In this document: positions 34,027-43,614 of the stretch, piece after piece
Layout of the letters: each line of letters starts with the position of its first letter
Position numbering within the stretch: position 1 is the first letter of the stretch
Source of the DNA: Leptolyngbya ohadii IS1
GTDB taxonomy: Bacteria > Cyanobacteriota > Cyanobacteriia > Elainellales > Elainellaceae
DNA length: 64,000 nt
Direction of reading: 5' to 3'
Assembly (NCBI RefSeq): GCF_002215035.1
Contig: NZ_NKFP01000006.1
Coordinates: forward strand, 3,067,080 to 3,131,079
The notes under the pieces: model-generated
Database searches by the model: none
What the model was told of the DNA's origin: nothing
The model's input: the letters and a program-made list of their open reading frames with translations, nothing else
Translations under genes and position numbers: made by a program

Positions 34027-34626
34027 CTAGGGACGATTGATCGATCGCAGGAGCCACAGGGTTGCGATTAATCCAATGAAGTGAGCCAGGATCGCGTTGG
34101 TGTTGGACTGGACGACCAGCAGATCCAGGGGCGTGATAAAGCGGAGGGGATTGCCTGAAAAGAGGACAAATCCCTGTTCAAAGGATTTCAGGAGGAGCGA
34201 TCCGGCGATCGCCTGTGCGCCTAGAACCGTCACCAGCAGTCCACCAAGATTAATCAGCAGTCCGATTTCCAGAATCCGAACGGCATCTCCACGCCGGGGA
34301 CGCTGGGCACTGTTGGTAACGGTAAGCTTACGGGCAAGGCGGGTGTAGCGAAATGCCCAATAAATACTGCCTGCCAGGGCAACCAGACCGATAAAGGCAA
34401 AAAAGAGTCCAGCACCAGTTCCAGGATTCGCCGCAACGGGAGCGGTAGGGTTCGCGGGATTAGGAATCGGGGCGCGTAAACTGCCTCCGGCAAAAATAAG
34501 AACGATCGCCGCAACCGTTCCCAGAATGACCTGTGACCAGAAACTCACCCAGCCTACAATTCTCAGCGACAGCGCCACCCGCCGAATCGCCGGAGAGACA
34601 GACACAGAACTCGATCGATTTGCCAT
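34027..34626 (-). CDS. DUF3611 family membrane protein
   Basis: A 199-residue protein with four membrane helices. The family marks are VALSLRIVGWVSFWSQVILG, GLFFAFIGLVALAGSIYWAFRYTR and ALVVQSNTNAILAHFIGL (near the end). Members occur in cyanobacteria and plastids, without known function. The first helix is followed by a Pro-rich loop facing outside (APIPNPANPTAPVAANP). It converges on the exbD gene, separated by 16 bp. Confidence 0.8.
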   Translation of the reverse strand: MANRSSSVSVSPAIRRVALSLRIVGWVSFWSQVILGTVAAIVLIFAGGSLRAPIPNPANPTAPVAANPGTGAGLFFAFIGLVALAGSIYWAFRYTRLARKLTVTNSAQRPRRGDAVRILEIGLLINLGGLLVTVLGAQAIAGSLLLKSFEQGFVLFSGNPLRFITPLDLLVVQSNTNAILAHFIGLIATLWLLRSINRP

Positions 34627-34691
34627 AGCCTGAACGTCAACAAGATTGATTCCAGTTTAGCCGAATCGCGAAATCCCTATGCCATCTGACT

Positions 34692-35567
34692 TTAGCGATC
34701 GACCAGAAACCCACCTCTTTGCGATCGCCACGCCATTAACCTTGCTAAACCACAGAGGAACAGTAGCCCGATGATTCCTGCCAGCGGATTGCGATCGATT
34801 CCGGTTAGCAGTTGCGGGATGCGATCGGCGTAGCGGATTAAATTACCCACGTTGACGATGTAATAGCCCCAGACCAGTCCGGCATGGAGTCCGATCGAAA
34901 GTCCCAGTCTGCCCTGAGGACAGCGAGGATCGGCGGTAAGGTGCGGAACGGCAGTCGATCGTTTTGCCCAAACTAATGCCAAGCCCAGCAGCACCAGTCC
35001 GGGAAACTGGGGAAAGGTGCGGACAATTTCAGCGGGGGATTTGATGAAGTGCAGGCAGGCAAAAGTCAAGACATTTCCCCAAAGCACGGTTTTAGGCGAG
35101 TAGTCGCGCCGTAGCTCGTCGTAGATCCAGCCGCGAAACACCAGCTCTTCCGCAAAGCCAACGCCTAACGCCATGATGCCGCCTTCCAGCACAATTCGGG
35201 GAGGAGGACTCAATTTCTGCCATGCAACCCAGCCCAGACTGCTCTGTACCCAAAATAGCAGGAGTAAGCTTACAAGCCCGATAGCCAGCCCCAGCAGCAG
35301 CTCCAGCCCATTCCATCTGCCAAACACCAGCCCATAGGTTTGAAAGGTGTGCCGCTCTCCGTGAACTCTCCTGCCCCAAACCCGGATCAGCAGCAGAAAT
35401 GCCACCAGCATCAGAGACATGGTGAAAATTGTCACCTGATTCGCATCCCTGACCAGGAGGGCGATCGGCACAGCAAAGGGCAGCCAGACTCCCAGCACCA
35501 GGAGCAAAAAAGCGATGATTCGCACAGGTGCAGGATAACGGGCAAGGCGAGAGAGAAATTGTTTCAA
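34692..35567 (-). CDS. CPBP family intramembrane glutamic endopeptidase
   Basis: A 291-residue membrane protein with about eight helices. The CAAX-protease/bacteriocin-processing (CPBP) motif 1 EExxxR is Glu140-Glu141 and Arg145 in GFAEELVFRG. Motif 2 (FxxxH) is present as FACLHF. Motif 3 is in GLSIGLHAGLVWGYY. The substrate is unknown; relatives process signal peptides or prenyl proteins. It starts 22 bp after the clpS stop, so the two are likely cotranscribed. Confidence 0.85.
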   Translation of the reverse strand: MKQFLSRLARYPAPVRIIAFLLLVLGVWLPFAVPIALLVRDANQVTIFTMSLMLVAFLLLIRVWGRRVHGERHTFQTYGLVFGRWNGLELLLGLAIGLVSLLLLFWVQSSLGWVAWQKLSPPPRIVLEGGIMALGVGFAEELVFRGWIYDELRRDYSPKTVLWGNVLTFACLHFIKSPAEIVRTFPQFPGLVLLGLALVWAKRSTAVPHLTADPRCPQGRLGLSIGLHAGLVWGYYIVNVGNLIRYADRIPQLLTGIDRNPLAGIIGLLFLCGLARLMAWRSQRGGFLVDR

Positions 35568-35589
35568 GTGGGCAAAGGGTGACGTAAGT

Positions 35590-35877
35590 TTACTCGTCGG
35601 GTTCGATCGTGCTGGTCAACCCGCGACTTTTTAAACCTTCGCAGTAAAATTCGGCGTGTTCTTGGGCGCAGGTAATCACCAGAGCAATGCCGTTAACATG
35701 AGCCTCCATCATAATGCTGACGGCTTGAGGCATGGTCAGGCTGCTCACGGTTTCCATGAGTGATTTGACGACATGTTCCATCGAATTAAAGTCGTCGTTG
35801 TGCAGCAGCACCTTATAGCGGGGAGCAGGTTTACGGACGGTTGACGTAGAACGCTCTTGAATCGTTTCAACTGCCAC
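35590..35877 (-). CDS. clpS: ATP-dependent Clp protease adaptor ClpS
   Basis: A 95-residue adaptor that delivers N-degron substrates to ClpC/ClpA. The ClpS core reads YKVLLHNDDFNSMEHVVKSLM, including the Asp residues that bind the substrate N-terminal amino group, and MMEAHVNGIALVITCAQEHAEFYCEGL. The N-terminal 20 residues are the flexible tail. A CPBP protease gene follows closely on the same strand. Confidence 0.93.
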   Translation of the reverse strand: MAVETIQERSTSTVRKPAPRYKVLLHNDDFNSMEHVVKSLMETVSSLTMPQAVSIMMEAHVNGIALVITCAQEHAEFYCEGLKSRGLTSTIEPDE

Positions 35878-36254
35878 AGGCTATCTCCTCCAATCGAAAT
35901 GCAAATCGGGAACAGGCGGTTTTGTGAAGGGTGGCAAAAAACTCACACGGTTTCCATGTTACAGAATCTAAACCAATCCGTATCCGCGATCGGCTCAAGG
36001 TGTTGAATAAATTGATCTGAGCAGTCACCCCATTATCCTGGACAACTCTCCTGAACAACTGCTCGGATAACGCCAGGGATAGCGGCAGTTTTTCTAGAAC
36101 GTAATAAAATTACTCTACATATCGCTTTATGGCGTACCCTATGGGTACTGTACGACTGCCTCCCTTTCCTTGCTGCGAAAAGCCAAAGCCAATAAGCAAA
36201 AAACTTTTCTGAATCAATATCACTTCCTCGTGTAAGCCCCCTGAAGAAGCTCCA
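35878..36254. other. 377-bp intergenic region
   Basis: Divergent promoters for clpS and the RTX-type gene must lie here. No RNA or repeat is recognised. A long minus-strand frame here continues antisense into the next gene and is not coding. Confidence 0.4.
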
Positions 36255-38072
36255 ATGAAAGCAACTCCTAGAAACATTCTCCGGATTAATTCTGCCACCG
36301 CAGGCAATCAGCAGAACCCATCGATCGCCATTGATAACAGCGGCAACTTTGTCATTGCTTGGCAGGGTGAAGGGTTTGAGAACGGTCAGGATATTTTTGC
36401 CCGCTTCTACTCCAAGCGCGGTAGCCCATACGCCCCAGAGATTTTTTTGAACACCCTCCAGTCGGGGGAGCAGACCCGTCCTGCGATCGCGGTAGATAAC
36501 AACAGCAGCAACAGCAGCAACAGGTTGCTCACAGTATGGCAAAACCAGCTTCAAAATCAGCGTAACTCGAACAGCTCAGAAGATTCAGACAGCAGCATTA
36601 TTGCTCAGCTTTACTCTTTCAATACCAGTCCCACCCCCACTACCAGTCCCGCCACACAGATTGGCTCAGGGTTTCCGATCAATTTCATTAGCGGTGTCCA
36701 GCAGCGCAATCCTGACATAGCATTTAACCTGCCACCTGCAACTCAGACGCAAACCCCAGCGACCCCTGCTCCTGTCCGAGGGTACGTCGTGGTCTGGCAG
36801 GCTGAGGGATCAACCACCAACGATGTCATTGGACGGGACGACAGTGGCTTTGGCATTTTTGCCCAACGCTACGACATCAACAGCACCCCTGTTGGTAAAC
36901 CTTTTCTGGTCAATACTAGGCTGACCGATCGCGATCAAACTAATCCAGCGGTTGCAGTGGATGACGAAGGCAATTTCGTCGTGGTCTGGCAAAGCCGAAC
37001 GAACAATGGGTTTGACATCTTCGGACAGCGATACAGGAGTGATGGCACAGCGAACGGCAGTGAGTTTCAGGTCAATTTTTTCGTGGCGGGCGATCAGGTT
37101 AACCCGGATGTGGCGATCGATCGCAACGGTAATTTTGTCGTCACCTGGCAAAACAATAACGGCGATGGCGATGGTTCAGGAATCTATGCTCGCCGCTATA
37201 ACGGTTTAGGAAACCCTGTAGGGGCAGCCAATTTGCGCGTGAATTCTGTCACCCAGGGCGATCAGGAAACCCCTTCGATCGCTTCTGATAAAGACGGAAA
37301 TTTCACGATCGTTTGGGCAAGCAACAGCAGGGCTAATAGCGATAGCCGGGATAACAGCAATAGCGGAGACGATAGCGACAGCGACGATAATTTTGATATC
37401 AAGGGGCAGCAGTTCACGCCAAGGGGCAAGCGCATCGAGCAGGAGTTTCAGATTAATAGGAATACGAACAGAAACCAGACCCGTCCTCAGATTGCGGTAC
37501 AGCAAAGCGGCGATTTTGTAGTCACTTGGCAGAGCGAGGAGGGTGGCGCACGCGGCACAGATATTCTGGCAAGACGCTTCACAATGCCGAAACCGAATAA
37601 TGGCGGTAATGGCGGTAACGGCGGCAATGGCGGTAACGGTAGTAATGGTGGCAACGGCGGCAACGGCGGCAATGGCTCAAACCCAAACCCCCGTCCTTCC
37701 CGATCGCTTTCCCGAACTGCCTCTGTCTCCGGTCAATCTAATTCCAACGAGTCTGTCTCTGGTCTCATTGTGGGCACCGCAGGCGATGATCTGCTGGGCG
37801 GTGGGGTTGGCAATGATACGATGCGCGGCAAGCAGGGACGGGATGGTTTTGTAATTGGCAGGGGACTGGGGACGGAGACGATTCTGGATTTTCAGCCGGG
37901 AGTCGATAGCCTGGTGCTGTCGGGCAATCTGAACTTCGAGGATCTGAGTTTTGTGCGCCGGGGGACAAATACGGTGGTTAAGGCAGATGACCGCAGCCTT
38001 GCCGTTTTGCGGGGCGTTCAACTTTCCTCGCCCGTCCCGCTGAATCTCACATCAGACCGTCCATTTCTCTAA
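36255..38072 (+). CDS. Repeat protein with RTX-like C-terminus (putative type I secreted)
   Basis: A 605-residue protein without a signal peptide. About seven imperfect repeats of 50-60 residues each carry GNFVVxWQ (for example GNFVIAWQ, GYVVVWQ, GNFVVVWQ, GNFVVTWQ, GDFVVTWQ), preceded by Q-x2-P-x-IA-x-D. This suggests a seven-bladed propeller-like domain. A Gly/Asn-rich linker (NGG repeats, about residues 450-475) follows. The C-terminus has GTAGDDLLGGGVGNDTMRG, a calcium-binding RTX nonapeptide motif, then the beta-roll cap ILDFQPGVDSLVLSG. RTX proteins are usually exported by type I systems and act at the cell surface. None is nearby. Confidence 0.75.
   Translation: MKATPRNILRINSATAGNQQNPSIAIDNSGNFVIAWQGEGFENGQDIFARFYSKRGSPYAPEIFLNTLQSGEQTRPAIAVDNNSSNSSNRLLTVWQNQLQNQRNSNSSEDSDSSIIAQLYSFNTSPTPTTSPATQIGSGFPINFISGVQQRNPDIAFNLPPATQTQTPATPAPVRGYVVVWQAEGSTTNDVIGRDDSGFGIFAQRYDINSTPVGKPFLVNTRLTDRDQTNPAVAVDDEGNFVVVWQSRTNNGFDIFGQRYRSDGTANGSEFQVNFFVAGDQVNPDVAIDRNGNFVVTWQNNNGDGDGSGIYARRYNGLGNPVGAANLRVNSVTQGDQETPSIASDKDGNFTIVWASNSRANSDSRDNSNSGDDSDSDDNFDIKGQQFTPRGKRIEQEFQINRNTNRNQTRPQIAVQQSGDFVVTWQSEEGGARGTDILARRFTMPKPNNGGNGGNGGNGGNGSNGGNGGNGGNGSNPNPRPSRSLSRTASVSGQSNSNESVSGLIVGTAGDDLLGGGVGNDTMRGKQGRDGFVIGRGLGTETILDFQPGVDSLVLSGNLNFEDLSFVRRGTNTVVKADDRSLAVLRGVQLSSPVPLNLTSDRPFL
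37605..37680 (+). repeat. Tandem GGYAAYGGC microsatellite inside the RTX-type gene
   Basis: Nine-base GGTAATGGC/GGTAACGGC units are repeated about eight times, encoding the NGG linker. Length variation by slippage would preserve the reading frame. Confidence 0.75.
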
Positions 38073-38192
38073 TCCATTGTTCTAGGGTTTCGCTCTCTAT
38101 CTTCTGGCGGGAATCTCGCCTGCACGCTGGACACCCTCGCGGAGGGAGCTATCATAATAGGCAGTTGATATTTCTTAACGAATCATAACTGA

Positions 38193-39599
38193 ATGGTTGC
38201 TTCCTCCCCCGGCTTGCGGGTCAAGGTCAAAACGCTGCTCACAGAAAAGGTTCTGTTTGGAAACGAACCGAGTCCAGAACTGGCGGCGATCCTGCTGGTG
38301 TACTTTGTGCAGGGCATTCTAGGACTGGCGCGGCTGGCAGTCAGTTTCTTCCTGAAGGATGACCTAGGCATGAGTCCGGCACAGGTTTCGGCGCTGCTGG
38401 GTGTGGCGGCACTGCCCTGGATGGTCAAACCGCTGTTTGGCTTCATTTCCGATGGACTGCCCCTATTTGGCTATCGGCGTCGTCCCTATTTGATTCTGTC
38501 CGGTTTGCTGGGTACGGCGGCATGGCTGGCACTGGCAACGATCGTCCATAACGTCTGGACGGCAACGGCGGCGATCGCGCTGGGTTCCCTTTCGGTTGCC
38601 TTTAGCGACGTAATTGTCGATTCCCTTGTGGTTGAGCGGGCAAGGGGCGAGTCGGTACAGGATGCGGGATCGCTGCAATCGGTGTGCTGGGGGGCTTCGG
38701 CGCTGGGCGGTTTGTTGACGGCGTACCTGAGCGGCATTCTGCTTGAGCAGTTCAGCAACCAGACGGTTTTTGCAATTACGGCAACCTTTCCGCTGATCGT
38801 GTCTCTGGTAGCATGGCTGATTGCAGAATCATCGATCGAGCATTCTACCGATTGGTCAGCTGTGCGCGATCAAATTGGTCAGCTGCGAAAAGCGGTGACT
38901 CAAAAGGCAATCTGGCTGCCAACGGCATTCCTGTTTGTGTTTCAGGCAACCCCGACCGCCGATGCCGCGTTCTTCTTCTTCACCACGAACGAATTGGGCT
39001 TTCAGCCGGAATTTCTGGGGCGGGTGCGGCTGGTTACCAGTCTGGCTTCTTTGCTCGGTGTGTGGATGTTCCAGCGGTTCTTTAAATCAGTTCCGTTCCG
39101 GGTCATCTTTGGTTGGACAACGGTAATTTCAACCGTCCTGGGAATGACTATGCTGCTGCTCGTTACCCATGCGAATCGGGCGATCGGCATTGATGACCAC
39201 TGGTTCAGTCTGGGCGATAGCCTCATCCTGACGGTGATGGGACAAATTGCCTACATGCCGATTCTGGTGCTAGCAGCACGGCTCTGTCCGGCGGGGGTAG
39301 AAGCCACCCTGTTTGCCCTGCTAATGTCGGTGGTAAATCTGGCAGGCTTGCTGTCCTACGAATTTGGCGCAGTCCTGATGCACTGGCTGGGCGTTACAGA
39401 AACCAACTTCGATCGCCTCTGGCTGCTGGTGCTAATCACGAACTTGAGTACCCTGATACCCCTGCCCTTCCTGGGATGGTTGCCCTCCGCACAGGAAAGC
39501 CAGATGCCCCAGACCGCGATTCTGCCGGAGTCCTCCGCGACGCCGATCGAAAATCTGGGCGCAACGAATTCTGAACTAGTCGCCGAACTGAATCAATAG
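38193..39599 (+). CDS. BT1-type folate/biopterin MFS transporter
   Basis: A 468-residue 12-helix carrier. The FBT/BT1 signature is in WMVKPLFGFISDGLPLFGYRRRPYL (loop after helix 2), with SDVIVDSLVVERAR in helix 4. It is similar to the cyanobacterial folate carrier subgroup whose plant relative imports folates into plastids. The last 35 residues are a hydrophilic tail. The carotenoid oxygenase gene starts 18 bp downstream, so they probably form an operon, though no functional link is obvious. Confidence 0.85.
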   Translation: MVASSPGLRVKVKTLLTEKVLFGNEPSPELAAILLVYFVQGILGLARLAVSFFLKDDLGMSPAQVSALLGVAALPWMVKPLFGFISDGLPLFGYRRRPYLILSGLLGTAAWLALATIVHNVWTATAAIALGSLSVAFSDVIVDSLVVERARGESVQDAGSLQSVCWGASALGGLLTAYLSGILLEQFSNQTVFAITATFPLIVSLVAWLIAESSIEHSTDWSAVRDQIGQLRKAVTQKAIWLPTAFLFVFQATPTADAAFFFFTTNELGFQPEFLGRVRLVTSLASLLGVWMFQRFFKSVPFRVIFGWTTVISTVLGMTMLLLVTHANRAIGIDDHWFSLGDSLILTVMGQIAYMPILVLAARLCPAGVEATLFALLMSVVNLAGLLSYEFGAVLMHWLGVTETNFDRLWLLVLITNLSTLIPLPFLGWLPSAQESQMPQTAILPESSATPIENLGATNSELVAELNQ

Positions 39600-39617
39600 C
39601 TTCACCCCCCCGTTAAT

Positions 39618-41111
39618 ATGCAGCTTGAAACGAATCTATCCACAAAAAATACTCTGTCCTACGACCTGAACCAGTGGCAGAAAGGCTATCGCTCCCTCAA
39701 GCAGGAATACGACTATCCGATCGATGAAATCGAAGGGCAAATTCCCGCTGAGCTAGAGGGAACGCTGTTTCGTAATGGTCCCGGACTGCTAGACATTAAC
39801 GGACAGCAAATTCATCACCCGTTTGATGGCGACGGCATGATCAGTGCCATTACTTTTCAGAACGGACGTGCCTACTACCGCAACCGCTTTGTCCGCACCC
39901 AGGCATTTTTAGAGGAACAGCAGGCAGGCAAAATTCTCTACCGGGGCGTGTTTGGCACCCAGAAGCCCGGCGGCTGGATGGCGAATTTCATGGATCTGCG
40001 GCTGAAGAATATTGCCAATACGCAGGTGATCTACTGGGGCGGCAGACTGCTGGCACTCTGGGAAGCGGCAGAACCCCATCGCCTTGATCCCGCCACGCTG
40101 GAAACGATCGGCTTGGACTATCTAGACGGTATTTTGGAACCGGGAGAAGCGTTTGGAGCGCACCCTCGCGTCGATCCTGCCTGTGCATTTGATAACGGTG
40201 CACCCTGCCTGGTGAATTTCTCGATTAAGCCCAAGGGACTCTCGACCACGATCACGATTTATGAGCTTGATCCGGCAGGCAAACTGCTGCGAAAACAGGC
40301 GCGATCGGTTCCTGGCTTTGCCTTCATCCACGACTTTGCGCTGACTCCGAACTACTGCATCTTTTTCCAGAATCCGGTGGACTTCAATCCGCTGCCGTTT
40401 GTGGCGGGGCTGCGCGGTGCGGGTCAATGTCTGGAGTTTAAGGGCGATCGTCCCACCCAGGCACTTATCATTCCGCGTCAGGGATCGGCACCCATTCAAA
40501 CCATTCCGATTCAGGCGGGCTTTGTCTTCCACCATGCCAACGCCTTCGAGCAGGAAGGCGACCTGTTCGTAGATTCCATCTGCTACGACGCTCTGCCCAG
40601 CATTGAGCCGGGGGATGACTATCGCCAAGTTGATTTTGCCGCCCTTGCACCGGGACAGCTCTGGCGCTTCCGGTTTAACCTTGCCCAAAACAGCGTGACG
40701 CGGGAACTGCTGGAAAGCCGCTGCTGCGAATTCCCCTCCCTCCATCCCGATCGCGAAGCACGCCCCTACCGCTATGTCTACATGGGAGCCGCCCATGATG
40801 CGATCGGCAATGCCCCCCTTCAGGCAGTCCTAAAACTTGACATTCAGACGGGAGAACGCCAACTCTGGACGGCTGCGCCCACCGGATTTACGGGAGAGCC
40901 AGTCTTTGTGCCGCGCCCCAATGCCACTGCCGAGGACGATGGCTGGCTGCTAACCCTGATCTTTGACGCCAAGCAGGAGCGATCGCAACTCGTTATCCTG
41001 AACGCCCAGGATCTCACCCAGCCAATTGCCCGCCTGCATCTGAAGCACCACGTTCCCTATGGACTGCACGGCACCTTTACGCCAGAGTGCTTTATTTCTG
41101 TCAACGAGTAA
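39618..41111 (+). CDS. Carotenoid oxygenase (RPE65/ACO family)
   Basis: A 497-residue non-heme iron enzyme that cleaves carotenoids or apocarotenoids. The four iron-binding His are in GAHPRVDP, FIHDFALT, FHHANAFEQ and PYGLHGTF. Family marks FRNGPG (as LFRNGPGLLD) and FDGDGM near the start are present. Sequence such as EYDYPIDEIEGQIPAELEGTLFRNGPG is like cyanobacterial apocarotenoid 15,15'-oxygenases, which make retinal. Which substrate it uses is an inference. It follows a BT1 carrier gene. Confidence 0.9.
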   Translation: MQLETNLSTKNTLSYDLNQWQKGYRSLKQEYDYPIDEIEGQIPAELEGTLFRNGPGLLDINGQQIHHPFDGDGMISAITFQNGRAYYRNRFVRTQAFLEEQQAGKILYRGVFGTQKPGGWMANFMDLRLKNIANTQVIYWGGRLLALWEAAEPHRLDPATLETIGLDYLDGILEPGEAFGAHPRVDPACAFDNGAPCLVNFSIKPKGLSTTITIYELDPAGKLLRKQARSVPGFAFIHDFALTPNYCIFFQNPVDFNPLPFVAGLRGAGQCLEFKGDRPTQALIIPRQGSAPIQTIPIQAGFVFHHANAFEQEGDLFVDSICYDALPSIEPGDDYRQVDFAALAPGQLWRFRFNLAQNSVTRELLESRCCEFPSLHPDREARPYRYVYMGAAHDAIGNAPLQAVLKLDIQTGERQLWTAAPTGFTGEPVFVPRPNATAEDDGWLLTLIFDAKQERSQLVILNAQDLTQPIARLHLKHHVPYGLHGTFTPECFISVNE

Positions 41112-41180
41112 GGCAATCGGTAGAGCGATCGTCCTTGGTACATCCCATTTCTTGAGTTCTTTGTCGAGTCCCCTCGTTCC

Positions 41181-41350
41181 CCTCGTTCCAATACTCTGCG
41201 TTGGAATGCTCCTTGGGAGGCTCTGCCTCCTCCTGACTACAAACGATCGCTCTCCCTGTCCTAATGCTCTGATCGGCAAAGAATTTTGCTTCTATAGCAA
41301 TAGCGGCAGAGCCGTATCCAAGCAGCATCCAGGTTGAGCCTAGACACCAG
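41181..41350 (+). repeat. Dispersed repeat copy 2 (with extra 60-70 bp)
   Basis: It begins CCTCGTTCCAATACTCTGCG and ends GAGCCTAGACACCAG, in the same block order as the minus-strand copy at 25014-25122. The middle holds an additional stretch (about 41235-41300) absent from copy 1. Confidence 0.7.
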
Positions 41351-41394
41351 GGAGGGGGAAATTAGCCCTCACAAATGATGCTTGAAGGAGGGAA

Positions 41395-42375
41395 CTACAC
41401 AGGCAGCGGTTCGGTTTCGGATTTACCTTCGGGCAGATCGTCCTCACTATCCTGCCAGGGCAGAGCCATGTAAGCGTTAGAGAGCCTTTGTGCTGCGTCC
41501 TGCAAGTATTCCAGGAAGGTATTTGCCACGACGGAAAGCTGTTTGCCTGCCAGATAAACCACGTACCACTGCCGCTGAATCGGAAAGCCTTCTACGTCCA
41601 AAATCGCTAATTCGTTGCTGGTGGCATCGATCGCTAAGGTATGGCGAGACAGAACGGACAAACCCAGTCCTCCGGCGATCGCCTGCTTGATCGCTTCATT
41701 GCTGCCCAGCTCTAGGCGCACTTTAACTGAAAGCTTGTGTTCATCCAGGAGTTTCTGAAAAGCGCCCCTGGTACCCGATCCCGGCTCCCGCATGATGAAC
41801 GGCTCCTCCGCCAAACGCTTGATCGGAATATGCTTCTCCTTTGCCAGCGGGTGATTGTGGGGCGCAACGACCACCAGTGGATTGTCCAGAAACGGATAGG
41901 TTTTAATGTCCAGATGCTCTGGAACCTGGCTCATTACATAAATATCGTCCTGGTTGTTGGCAAGCCGTTCGATGACGCGCTCGTGGTTTGTGACCGTCAG
42001 CGACACATCAATGCCGGGATATTCCTGACAGAATGGACCCAGCAGGCGTGGCATAAAGTATTTCGTGGTCGTAATCACGGCAATTCTTAACCGTCCCTGT
42101 TTCATGCCTTTCAGGTTGGCAACGGTCATTTCAAGCTGCTCCAACCGCTGGAAAATTTCCTGGCAGGCAGCAAACAGCTCCCGTCCGGCTTCCGTCAGGT
42201 ACAGACGCTTACCCACCTGCTCAAACAAAGGAAGACCGATCGCCTTGGTCAACTGTTTGACCTGCATGGATACCGTGGGCTGAGTCAAAAAGAGTTCTTC
42301 TGCGGCGCGGGTAAAGCTGCCGTGGCGGGCAGTTGCCTCAAAGACTTTGAGTTGGTGTAGGGTCGCGTGAATCAA
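41395..42375 (-). CDS. LysR family transcriptional regulator (CbbR/CmpR-like)
   Basis: A 326-residue regulator. The N-terminal winged helix reads LHQLKVFEATARHGSFTRAAEELFLTQPTVSMQVKQLTKAIG. The effector domain contains ITTTKYFMPRLLGPFCQEYPG and SNEAIKQAIAGGLGLSVLS, patterns of the carbon-metabolism LysR subgroup (CbbR, CmpR, RbcR). Which operon it controls cannot be seen here; no Rubisco or bicarbonate transporter genes are adjacent. Its 5' side is an 837-bp non-coding region, which may hold its own operator (T-N11-A), but I cannot pick one with confidence. Confidence 0.8.
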   Translation of the reverse strand: MIHATLHQLKVFEATARHGSFTRAAEELFLTQPTVSMQVKQLTKAIGLPLFEQVGKRLYLTEAGRELFAACQEIFQRLEQLEMTVANLKGMKQGRLRIAVITTTKYFMPRLLGPFCQEYPGIDVSLTVTNHERVIERLANNQDDIYVMSQVPEHLDIKTYPFLDNPLVVVAPHNHPLAKEKHIPIKRLAEEPFIMREPGSGTRGAFQKLLDEHKLSVKVRLELGSNEAIKQAIAGGLGLSVLSRHTLAIDATSNELAILDVEGFPIQRQWYVVYLAGKQLSVVANTFLEYLQDAAQRLSNAYMALPWQDSEDDLPEGKSETEPLPV

Positions 42376-43212
42376 CTGCGAGTTCTCCTAACGAACGGGG
42401 ACAAAAACATTGATGCAAACGAAAACTGGTGCAATCTAAAACACGATGCAGAACAGCCCCTTAAACAACCTGCGGTACGAAGCAGTTTCCCCTCCGGGGT
42501 AATTGACGTTCAAGCTTTCCTCAAGGCAATCCTTAGCTCAGTAAGGTGATTCGCGAGGTTGATGCAGAGCACTGCGGGGCTTCCTCAGGTAGGGATAGAG
42601 GAATGTCTACCAACCTCGATCAGAAGCGAAGACACCACTCTTGATAGAACCAAGTCTATCATGAATATTTGAACTAATGATTTTTATCTATAGAATTCGA
42701 GGTTAATATATTACGCAATGGCAACTACATGAGTTCCCTTCCAGAAAGCGTTGCACGCTGGAAAAAGGATGAGGTTGGGTTTAGGTAACACCTTAATTCC
42801 CATTTTGGCAGTCAATCGTTAAGAGTTGTCTCCGGCTAAGCGGACGGTGCGCGTCTCTGCCCTTCCGTTGCTCAGTGAGAAACTGCTGAAGATCTAAGAT
42901 TGCTCCAGCCTCGCCTCCATATCAGAGTGCAGCGCTTTTTCCTATGACTTGTCCTGTGGCTTGCTTTATGGCTTATGTTCTTCTCCTTATAGAACTGCCC
43001 TTCTGAAGTTGCTTTTAGAATCGATCGCTTTCAAAAACATTTGAGAGGCTATCCAGAATTTTGTATCGTGGTGCTGATATGGTGATGCTAAGACGCGAGT
43101 TGCAGCTTGCATTTCTGATGGCTGAGAGCCAATCTACTCTCTGCCTCACAGTTCGCTTGTAAACGCTGTTTGTAGCGCTATATCTGTATTGTACGCAGTT
43201 AGGTAATCTGAT
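42376..43212. other. 837-bp intergenic region
   Basis: Divergent upstream region of the LysR and fasciclin genes. No open frame, tRNA, repeat or clear hairpin. Long enough to hide an unannotated small RNA. Confidence 0.4.
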
Positions 43213-43614
43213 ATGCCAGACATTGTTGATATTGCAGTCGGTGCGGGTTCGTTCAACACACTTGTCACCGCAGTGAAAGCAGCCAATCTGGTCGATGTGC
43301 TGAAAAGTCCCGGTCCCTTCACCGTTTTTGCGCCCAATGACGACGCATTTGCCAAGCTGCCGCCGGGAACTATTACGACGCTGGTGCAAAACATTCCCCA
43401 ACTGACGCGCATCCTCACGTTTCACGTTGTTCCGGGGCGGTTGAAGAAGGAAGACCTGGCAAAGCTGGGCACTGTAACGTCTGTGGAGGGGTCTCCCATC
43501 CCCATCGACTGTTCTGACGGATTTGAAGTGAAAAACGCTACGGTGCTTGCCGCCGATATTGAGGCAGACAATGGGATTATTCACGTCCTCGATCGCGTTA
43601 TTTTGATGGGGTAG
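43213..43614 (+). CDS. Fasciclin domain protein
   Basis: A 133-residue single FAS1 domain. The two conserved blocks are [17 protein letters not shown] (H1 region) and [15 protein letters not shown], followed by [13 protein letters not shown] at the end. There is no signal peptide at the start [15 protein letters not shown], so it may be cytoplasmic or exported in another way, as often seen in cyanobacteria. FAS1 domains mediate adhesion. It is monocistronic. Confidence 0.85.
   Translation: MPDIVDIAVGAGSFNTLVTAVKAANLVDVLKSPGPFTVFAPNDDAFAKLPPGTITTLVQNIPQLTRILTFHVVPGRLKKEDLAKLGTVTSVEGSPIPIDCSDGFEVKNATVLAADIEADNGIIHVLDRVILMG

Noticed and set aside
36033-36554. 173-residue minus-strand frame
   Set aside because: Most of it is antisense to the start of the RTX-type gene and it has no recognisable domain.
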